A program made the translations under genes and the position numbers. A DNA stretch of 27,557 nucleotides from a virus. The first letter of the stretch is position 1. Each line of letters begins with the position of its first letter. Below the pieces are notes generated by a model, which ran no database searches, had not been told where the DNA came from, and worked only from the letters and a program-made list of their open reading frames with translations. Positions 6,781 to 12,620 of this stretch are shown one piece after another. The DNA lies in the IMG/VR virus record IMGVR_UViG_3300030107_001378, positions 1 through 27,557 of that record; one strand, given 5' to 3'.

Positions 6781-7698
6781 ATGTCATTCGCATCATTAAA
6801 GAGCAAGTCTGGTAAGTTTGCTAAGCTTACACAACAGATTGAAAACATGTCCAAGCCTCAGGGGCGTGGTCCAGATGAAAGACTCTGGAAACCAGAGGTA
6901 GATAAAAGTGGTAACGGTTATGCCGTTATTCGTTTCCTACCAGAGCCAGATGGAGAAGATCTCCCTTGGGCACAGGTATGGAGTCATGCATTTCAAGGAC
7001 CAGGTGGTTGGTACATTGAGAATTCTCTCACCACACTTAACCAAAAGGATCCTGTAGGTGAATTGAATAGGACACTATGGAATAGTGGACTAGATGCAGA
7101 CAAAGATACTGCACGTAAGCAGAAGCGTAAGCTTTCTTACTACAGTAACATCTATGTTGTAAAGGATCAACTTCATCCAGAAAATGAAGGTAAAGTATTC
7201 TTATATAAGTATGGTAAGAAAATCCATGACAAGATTGCATCAGCAATGCAACCACAGTTTGAAGATGAAAGTCCAATCAATCCTTTCGATCTTTGGAAGG
7301 GTGCTAACTTTAAGATCAAGATCCAGACCATTGGTGGATACTGGAACTATGATAAGAGTGAGTTTGACTCACCCTCTGTGTTAGGTGGATTGGAAGATGA
7401 CGCACTTGAAGCAGTCTGGAAGTCACAACATTCTCTTAAAGAGTTTACTGACCTTAAGAACTTTAAGTCATATGAGGAGTTATCCTCACGTTTGAATGTT
7501 GTGCTTAACAAGTCAACAAGACCTGTAGTGCAATCAAACGAGGAAGAAGAGGATTTAGTGCCTCTTACTAGTCCAGTTGTCAAAGCGGACCCACCTACCC
7601 CCACTAAGTCAGGGTTTGGTGCTAAGATAGAAGAAATAGAGGAGTCAGGTGAATCTCCAGATTTATCTTACTTCGCTGCTCTAGCTAACGAAGACTAA
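6781..7698 (+). CDS. 32: Single-stranded DNA-binding protein gp32
   Basis: 305 aa, near T4 gp32 (301). Order: short basic N-terminal cooperativity region (SLKSKSGKFAKL), OB-fold core with GNGYAVIRFLPEPDGE (about 44-59), WYIENSLTT, SYYSNIYVVKD and NEGKVFLYKYGKKIHDKI (about 135-152), and ANFKIKIQTIGGYWNYD. A linker and acidic C-terminal tail follow (EEEEDL, then EEIEESGESPDLSYFAALANED), which in T4 recruits replication proteins. The protein contains no Cys, so the T4 zinc site is lost. Coats ssDNA in replication, recombination and repair. Its own promoter lies at 6708-6739. Confidence 0.95.
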   Translation: MSFASLKSKSGKFAKLTQQIENMSKPQGRGPDERLWKPEVDKSGNGYAVIRFLPEPDGEDLPWAQVWSHAFQGPGGWYIENSLTTLNQKDPVGELNRTLWNSGLDADKDTARKQKRKLSYYSNIYVVKDQLHPENEGKVFLYKYGKKIHDKIASAMQPQFEDESPINPFDLWKGANFKIKIQTIGGYWNYDKSEFDSPSVLGGLEDDALEAVWKSQHSLKEFTDLKNFKSYEELSSRLNVVLNKSTRPVVQSNEEEEDLVPLTSPVVKADPPTPTKSGFGAKIEEIEESGESPDLSYFAALANED

Positions 7699-8021
7699 TG
7701 AAGAAACTACTACTGCTCCCACTTCTACTAATTGGTATCACAACACCAGTCAAAGCAGAAGCATTAACTTGGAAGGAATTCTGGGAGCCGTTTGTAGAGT
7801 CCTATCATTATGGTCACGATCATGGATCGGGTCATTGGGAAGACTGGCACTATGACCACCATCATAGAAGACCAAGACGAAGGATGTGTGAGTATGTTAT
7901 TACAACAAAAACATGGAGACCAGGTCATTATTTCCGCAATAGTAACGTATGGAGTCCAGGTTATTATGAGACACGTGACCATCTAAAATATCGTCCGTGT
8001 CGTAAACATCGTCCTCTCTAA
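7698..8021 (+). CDS. Secreted His-rich small protein
   Basis: 107 aa. N-terminal signal peptide (MKKLLLLPLLLIGITTPVKA, cleavage likely after residue 20). The mature part is extremely rich in His, Tyr and Trp (for example YGHDHGSGHWEDWHYDHHH) followed by RRPRRR, with a repeated W-x-PG-Y/H element (TWRPGHYFR and VWSPGYYET). Two Cys remain. Periplasmic export is predicted; metal binding is suggested by the His clusters (inference). Starts at the gene 32 stop (TAATG) and ends before a terminator. Confidence 0.7.
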   Translation: MKKLLLLPLLLIGITTPVKAEALTWKEFWEPFVESYHYGHDHGSGHWEDWHYDHHHRRPRRRMCEYVITTKTWRPGHYFRNSNVWSPGYYETRDHLKYRPCRKHRPL

Positions 8022-8055
8022 GTCCGTATATTATTTCGATTTTTGAACAAGCGAA

Positions 8056-8084
8056 ACCCCCGAAAAAATCGGGGGTATTTTTTT
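8056..8084 (+). terminator. Terminator between convergent transcripts
   Basis: Perfect stem ACCCCCGA / TCGGGGGT (8056-8063 with 8069-8076), loop of five A, then a T run (8078-8084). It ends the gene 32/His-rich transcript. The hairpin also lies just past the end of the leftward gene 53, where its downstream side is only moderately T-rich, so two-way termination is possible. Confidence 0.9.
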
Positions 8085-8098
8085 GCCCTGTAGGTTTT

Positions 8099-8986
8099 TT
8101 AAGTTCCGCTAGATGAACTTGTGGAAGATCCGTATTGATTAGTTGTGGTACCAACATTGGAAGAAACTCCTGCTACACCAGTAGTCACTACTGTGCTGCC
8201 ATCTGCCAAAACATCCCCTTCGCCAATAGTAGCAGCAGAGGTGTCAAACGTTCTAGATGAGTAATCCGCTTCAGACGCAAAATCGATAGAACTTGATTGA
8301 CCGATATTTGTGCTATAAGTCTCTTTAACGCTAATAAACTGCTCTTGGACAGAACCATTAGTTCTCTTAGTTTGAGTGTCAAAGTCAACTTCGTCATTTG
8401 GAAGATAATCGACCAAATTGCTAAATTCTTCAATAAACCCACTTACGTACTCTTTGCGTAAAAGGTAAATATTGCGTTTGAAGTCATTTTTCTCAGATTC
8501 GTAATCATAAACAGATATTGGTCTAACTATATCTTCTTTGGGAATTGCAGTTCCGTCAGGTCTGGTATAACTGAAATCTTCGGAAACAATACGACCTTCT
8601 TTGAGTAAAGTCCTACCTCTAGTATCTGTGACTTTTTGAGTAACCCAATGATGCACTGAATCTGCATCTTCTTCATATTCACTGTCAATATACCTTTCTA
8701 GCTCATCTTCGGACATGGGCCATTCATCGTATAGATTGATTATATTGTTAGTAAGTAAAACAACCCAGTCATATTCCATGGTACCATATATTTCCAAAGC
8801 AACTTGATCTGGTCTTTGGTTGTTTTTAATCGTATATTGATTAAAACCTAAAATAATGTCATCTAGGTTTTCACGGATTTTGATCCTTCTGAAGATGTTT
8901 TTAGCTAATTTGTAAGGATCAACGTTATTTGTTCTATAACTTGATGTCCTTACTTGCACATTTGGTAGATAATTGAAGTATGACAT
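8099..8986 (-). CDS. 53: Baseplate wedge subunit gp53
   Basis: 295 aa. The N-terminal half matches the gp53 pattern: FNYLPNVQV, a helix IRENLDDIILGFNQYTIKNN, then RPDQVALEIYGTMEYDWVVLLTNN and the YDEWPMSEDEL segment, which in T4 reads as PEELANAIYG...YWVLLMCND. The C-terminal part is longer than T4 gp53 (196 aa) and ends in a Ser/Gly/Thr-rich tail. Known role: last wedge protein to join, needed for baseplate hexagon closure. Its start overlaps the gene 48 stop by one base (TAATG on the minus strand). Confidence 0.85.
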   Translation of the reverse strand: MSYFNYLPNVQVRTSSYRTNNVDPYKLAKNIFRRIKIRENLDDIILGFNQYTIKNNQRPDQVALEIYGTMEYDWVVLLTNNIINLYDEWPMSEDELERYIDSEYEEDADSVHHWVTQKVTDTRGRTLLKEGRIVSEDFSYTRPDGTAIPKEDIVRPISVYDYESEKNDFKRNIYLLRKEYVSGFIEEFSNLVDYLPNDEVDFDTQTKRTNGSVQEQFISVKETYSTNIGQSSSIDFASEADYSSRTFDTSAATIGEGDVLADGSTVVTTGVAGVSSNVGTTTNQYGSSTSSSSGT

Positions 8987-10056
8987 TATCCTATGTTTGC
9001 TGAAGTAAATGGTCCGAAATCACCTATCATATCCCTCATTGCGTCTAACCAATTCTGCATTTCTGGATCAGTAGTGTCATTATCATTATCTGTAGTATCT
9101 TGACCTGCACTTTCATTTGCTGGAGATCCATATGATTCCTTGGTAAGGAAGGATGTCTCGCTGAATTCAAGAGATAGGTTATACTGTAAAGCACCAAAAT
9201 CTATATACTCAGCCTTTTTCATAGTTGATCTGAGTGACGTGTAGTTTGGCATACTAACAGTCATATTCTTTAGTATGAGTTTGGTGGGGAATTGCATTAT
9301 TGCGTTTAATATTCCACCTTTTCCACCAGTCTCAGGATTATCAATAGTTTCATTACCACCACCTTTGTCAACATATCTGACAATTTGTGCTCGGAAGTAT
9401 TCTGGTATTGTTAACCAGTTTTTATCACCTTTACCTGGTAATGAGAATTTCCTAAATTTGCTTACAATTTGATATATTTCTTTAGCATCGTCAGCAGTCT
9501 TTGGTATTAATTGCCAATCCCACTTATGTGTTCTGAAACCTGCTTGACCTTTATATACTGCTTCTGCATATGGGTTAAAGATCTTTTTACCAACTAGAGA
9601 GGTTAATGCTGCTGTATCAATATTATTTTGTTGACCTGTTGCTGACAGTGCAGTAGCAATTACACCAGATGCAGCAGTATATGCTACTTGAGGTGCAGCA
9701 GCTTTTGCTGCTTTTGCTATTTTATCTGCAACTTCATCAGTACCCATATCTACTGGACCATCACTACCTAAACCTGCTGCTTGAGCAGCGTCTAAGGCAG
9801 CTTTACCTGCTGGTCCTAGATTTACAGTATCCCAGTTTTGACTTTGTGTTTCTTGTAAAGATGTTGGGAGATATAGATATATTGAGCCTCCACCTTTACT
9901 TGGTGGTACTAAGGTGTTTGACTTCTGGTCGAATATATCAAATTTTAGATAGTCAATTACTTTTGTAGGGAAAGCTGCACTATCTCTGATAGCTTCCCTA
10001 CTAGATGCAGAGTTAACGCCTATCGGTTTAGCCTTTGGAAATACTAAATTAGCCAT
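8986..10056 (-). CDS. 48: Baseplate tail-tube cap gp48
   Basis: 356 aa, like T4 gp48 (364). N-terminus LVFPKAKPIG, then YLKFDIFDQ and SIYLYLPTSLQETQSQNWDTVNLGP; an Ala-rich linker; then KKIFNPYAEAVYKGQAGFRTHKWDWQLIPKTADDAKEIYQIVSKFR, the tube-fold segment shared with gp19/gp54. Known role: sits on the hub and starts tail-tube growth. Read leftward with gene 53 from a late promoter at 10120-10127. Its ATG (10056-10054) shares the bases CATG with the divergent gene 4 start. Confidence 0.88.
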   Translation of the reverse strand: MANLVFPKAKPIGVNSASSREAIRDSAAFPTKVIDYLKFDIFDQKSNTLVPPSKGGGSIYLYLPTSLQETQSQNWDTVNLGPAGKAALDAAQAAGLGSDGPVDMGTDEVADKIAKAAKAAAPQVAYTAASGVIATALSATGQQNNIDTAALTSLVGKKIFNPYAEAVYKGQAGFRTHKWDWQLIPKTADDAKEIYQIVSKFRKFSLPGKGDKNWLTIPEYFRAQIVRYVDKGGGNETIDNPETGGKGGILNAIMQFPTKLILKNMTVSMPNYTSLRSTMKKAEYIDFGALQYNLSLEFSETSFLTKESYGSPANESAGQDTTDNDNDTTDPEMQNWLDAMRDMIGDFGPFTSANIG

Positions 10057-10489
10057 GAGTTATAAAGGATACTTTAGACCATCAAACAAGCATAAGTACA
10101 AAGGTGATCACACTAATGTTATTTATAGGAGTTTGTGGGAAAAAAAGTTTATGCATTGGTGTGACATGAATAACAACGTATTGGAGTGGGGAAGTGAAGA
10201 GATTATTATTCCTTATAGGAGTCCCTTGGATAATAGGACTCACCGTTATTATCCTGATTTTTATGTCAGAGCGAGGACCAAGGATGGAAGAATCGCCAAA
10301 TCGATCATCGAAATTAAACCAGCTTCACAGACTAAACCCCCTAAACGCAAATCGCAGAAAGCTCGGACTTTTATAACAGAAGTGAAGACTTGGAATGTAA
10401 ATAGTGCTAAATGGAGAGCTGCAAGACAGTTTTGTGCTCATAGGGGCATGCAATTTATCATACTGACCGAAAAACACTTAAATGTATGA
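10055..10489 (+). CDS. 4: Head completion protein gp4 (gp50/65)
   Basis: 144 aa. SYKGYFRPSNKHKYKGD-TNVIYRSLWEKKFM followed by VLEWGSEEIIIPYRSPLD...HRYYPDFYVR is the recognised T4 gp4 head-completion pattern. A nuclease-like PD-(D/E)XK core is visible: E in the SLWE helix, PDF (about residues 70-72), and IIEIKP (about 85-90). Known for T4: needed late in head assembly so that filled heads can join tails. The start overlaps the gene 48 start on the opposite strand; the end overlaps the next gene by ATGA. Confidence 0.88.
   Translation: MSYKGYFRPSNKHKYKGDHTNVIYRSLWEKKFMHWCDMNNNVLEWGSEEIIIPYRSPLDNRTHRYYPDFYVRARTKDGRIAKSIIEIKPASQTKPPKRKSQKARTFITEVKTWNVNSAKWRAARQFCAHRGMQFIILTEKHLNV
10120..10127 (-). 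promoter_or_regulatory. T4-type late promoter for genes 48-53
   Basis: The plus strand reads TATTTATA, so the minus strand carries exact TATAAATA. It is 64 bases upstream of the gene 48 ATG and lies inside the gene 4 coding region. No other exact late element for the leftward baseplate genes was seen. Confidence 0.75.
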
Positions 10490-10965
10490 GCATTTTCACA
10501 GACGTAAAAGACCTCGCAGGAGGAGTAAAACAAAGTAAACAATGGTATAGAGAGCAACTCCAGTATGGGTTGGAGGATTATGTTGGCGGTTTTACTGTAG
10601 GTGACATTATATTTTTCAATTATTCAGCTCAGACACCAGACTTAAAGTGGTGGGATACCTTTCCTATGGTACTAATCACAGATGTAGATTATCAGAAGAT
10701 GCAATTCTCTGGCGGTAATATGCACTATTTACGTCCAAACTCTCGTAAAAGTATGGCATCTACATGGTCTGCGGGTAGTATTGCATATCCTAAGCGTTGC
10801 CACCATAAATACTTTATGTCTAGTGTGACTAGAGCATATAATGTCCCTTCCGAGGAATTGAAAGATATGACACCGCTTCCAGTTGAGCAATTTGTTATTA
10901 GACCACCAGGTTTAGGTAGAGTGATGGAAGTACCAAGCAGCATAATTTGGGGTAGACTTAAATGA
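10486..10965 (+). CDS. Conserved cyanophage protein of the tail region
   Basis: 159 aa, aromatic-rich, no membrane segment or signal peptide. Notable segments: DLAGGVKQSKQWYREQLQYGL at the start, GDIIFFNYSAQTPDLKWWDTFPMVLITDVD in the middle, HYLRPNSRKSM, and CHHKYFMSSVTRAYNVP. I recognise it as a recurrent cyanomyovirus protein between gp4 and the tube-like gene, but know no function. The location among late tail genes and ATGA overlaps on both sides suggest a virion or assembly protein (inference). Confidence 0.75.
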   Translation: MSIFTDVKDLAGGVKQSKQWYREQLQYGLEDYVGGFTVGDIIFFNYSAQTPDLKWWDTFPMVLITDVDYQKMQFSGGNMHYLRPNSRKSMASTWSAGSIAYPKRCHHKYFMSSVTRAYNVPSEELKDMTPLPVEQFVIRPPGLGRVMEVPSSIIWGRLK

Positions 10966-11699
10966 GTCAGAATAGTTTTTCAATATTCAGAGACCTGGTA
11001 GTATCAGGTCAAAGGGAACCTGCTAGGTCCAATCTTTTTGGTGTGAAGATATATCTACCTCCATGTATACTTGCTAATGAAGCAGGAATTAAGAGAGATC
11101 AGAGAGATGCAGCAATAGCAATTAACTTTTTTGCAGAGTCAGTTTCAGTACCTGCTAGAAGAATTCAAGGTGAGCAAGTTAAAGCTGGTTGGCAAGGTGC
11201 AGCATATAATGTTGCAAGAGAGCAGCAAAATGGTCAGATGGATGTCAGCTTCATGGTAGATAAGAAGTTATTCCATCGTAAGTTTCTTGAGCAGTGGATG
11301 AATTATACTGTCGCTGACCAAGAGAATAGAGCAACAATATACGATGAATATACAACTAATATCGTTGTGCAGAAGTGGGAGCTTGCATCCCCTGTTAACT
11401 GGAGTGCTATAACTGAGAGTGGTACACAGTATACTCAGAGACTTAATATGGTAACAGGAGTATGGCAATTCTTCGGAGCATGGCCTGCTGATATGGGAGG
11501 ATTATCATTTAATAATGGTCCTGCTAGCTTAGTTAAGTTTAGTACTAAATTCAATTACGAGAGATATAGATTTGATACTGTTGGTGCTGAGGAATTGAAT
11601 TATAATACTCCAGATAAGTTTATAACTTCAGCATCTGAAGGTGTAGAAACTGTAGGATTAAGTCAAAATCAACAAGAAGCAGCCCAGTTTGGTGTCTAA
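10962..11699 (+). CDS. gp19/gp54-like tail-tube-fold protein, probable tube initiator
   Basis: 245 aa. EPARSNLFGVKIYLPP, the FFAESVSVPARRIQGEQVKAGWQGAAYNVAREQQNGQMDVSFMVD block, and FHRKFLEQWMNYTV are typical of the T4 gp19/gp54 tail-tube fold. It is longer than gp19 (163 aa). Main tail tube genes of cyanophages normally sit beside the sheath gene, which is not in this window, so the likely role is gp54, the baseplate protein on which the tube starts. gp48 being nearby agrees. The gp54 assignment is inference. Confidence 0.72.
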   Translation: MSQNSFSIFRDLVVSGQREPARSNLFGVKIYLPPCILANEAGIKRDQRDAAIAINFFAESVSVPARRIQGEQVKAGWQGAAYNVAREQQNGQMDVSFMVDKKLFHRKFLEQWMNYTVADQENRATIYDEYTTNIVVQKWELASPVNWSAITESGTQYTQRLNMVTGVWQFFGAWPADMGGLSFNNGPASLVKFSTKFNYERYRFDTVGAEELNYNTPDKFITSASEGVETVGLSQNQQEAAQFGV

Positions 11700-11702
11700 A
11701 TA
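11696..11702 (+). promoter_or_regulatory. Candidate late-type -10 element (CTAAATA)
   Basis: CTAAATA overlaps the stop codon of the tube-like gene, 22 nt before the gene 26 ATG at 11725, a spacing that would leave a short leader. Same motif and placement as at 19044-19050. Confidence 0.4.
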
Positions 11703-11724
11703 GAAATATAATAATGCAATCGTT

Positions 11725-12429
11725 ATGCCATTACCTAAGTTAGCCATACCTGAGTATGAAGCGACCCTGCCTGTTACAGGCACAAAAATATCATATAGAC
11801 CATTTCTAGTTAAGGAAGAAAAACTACTCTACCTTGCTATGGAGTCGCAAGACAACAAGCAGATGGTCAAAGCAGTGAAGACTATAATCAAAAACTGTAC
11901 CAATTTAAAGTCTAAGGTTGAAGATCTCGCTACTTTCGAGATTGAATATATCTTCCTTAAGATCAGATCTGTTGCGGTTGGTGAGACAAGTGAGTTTAAA
12001 GTCACATGTCCAGATGATGAGAAGACGCAAGTCAACGTTGAGATACCTCTTGGAGAAGTTGGTGTTATTGTTCCTGATGGACATAATGCTAAGATCGATT
12101 TAGATGGTAATGTTGGTATTGTGATGAAATATCCTTCATTGGATGTATTCATTCAGCAAAACCTTACTGATAATCCTGATATACAGGATATATTTGCACT
12201 TGCTGCTAGTTGTATTGGTCAAGTATATGATGCAGAAGAGGTCTATGATTCTTTCTCTCATAAAGAGGCATTAGAATTCCTTGAGAATTTGAATGCGGAT
12301 CAATTCCAAAAGGTTCAGACATTCTTTGAGACCATGCCTAAGTTGTCTTATACTTTAGAAGTATATAATCCTAACACTAAGAAGAAGAGTGATTTGGTAC
12401 TGGAGGGACTAGCAAGTTTTTTCGAGTAG
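11725..12429 (+). CDS. 26: Baseplate hub assembly protein gp26
   Basis: 234 aa (T4 gp26 is 208). The N-terminus PLPKLAIPEYEATLPVTGTKISYRPFLVKEEKLLYLAMESQD and the later IEYIFLKIRSVAVGE are the T4_baseplate (gp26) family pattern. The middle has a beta-rich insertion, and the C-terminus has the repeated YTLEVYNPNTKKKSDLVLEGL. Known role: baseplate hub assembly. The last codons contain the slippery run T-TTT-TTC (12417-12423), six bases before the stop... a -1 shift there joins the next ORF in frame (see the recoding feature), as in other phages' tail chaperones located just before the tape measure gene. Confidence 0.85.
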   Translation: MPLPKLAIPEYEATLPVTGTKISYRPFLVKEEKLLYLAMESQDNKQMVKAVKTIIKNCTNLKSKVEDLATFEIEYIFLKIRSVAVGETSEFKVTCPDDEKTQVNVEIPLGEVGVIVPDGHNAKIDLDGNVGIVMKYPSLDVFIQQNLTDNPDIQDIFALAASCIGQVYDAEEVYDSFSHKEALEFLENLNADQFQKVQTFFETMPKLSYTLEVYNPNTKKKSDLVLEGLASFFE

Positions 12430-12483
12430 CGTTAATGCATGACAGTCTTGAGAATTACTATAAGACTAACTTCGCATTAATGC
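12417..12483 (+). other. Probable programmed -1 ribosomal frameshift site
   Basis: Slippery heptamer T TTT TTC at 12417-12423, correctly phased to the gene 26 frame. Spacer of 5 nt (12424-12428). Then a 10-bp stem, GCGTTAATGC (12429-12438) with GCATTAATGC (12474-12483), one G-U pair. Inside its loop is a second 6-bp stem, AGTCTT (12444-12449) / AAGACT (12462-12467). After a -1 slip the frame reads CGA GTA GCG TTA and then the whole ORF at 12435-12620, giving a 298-aa fusion (11725-12423 joined to 12423-12620). The ATG of the second ORF (12435) lies inside the stem. Confidence 0.75.
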
Positions 12484-12620
12484 AGCACCACAAATACTCT
12501 TTAACAGAGTTGGAAAATATGATACCTTGGGAACGTGATGTATATGTGAACCTTCTTATTGCTCATATTCAAGAGGAAGAGAGAAGGCAAAAAGCAGAAG
12601 AGAATAAGTCGTCACTCTAA
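12435..12620 (+). CDS. C-terminal frame of a gp26 fusion, tail assembly chaperone-like
   Basis: 61 aa if started at ATG 12435, with no clear Shine-Dalgarno. Helical and charged: YYKTNFALMQHHKYSLTELENMIPWERDVYVNLLIAHIQEEERRQ. The pattern L-x2-M-x-PWERD-x-Y...LL...EE resembles the C-terminal extension of tail assembly chaperones and small hub-assembly proteins (gp51 function is possible but gp51 of T4 is 249 aa). The frame is -1 to gene 26 and is open across the junction, so it is probably expressed mainly as a gp26 fusion. Ends TAATG with the next gene. Confidence 0.75.
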   Translation: MHDSLENYYKTNFALMQHHKYSLTELENMIPWERDVYVNLLIAHIQEEERRQKAEENKSSL

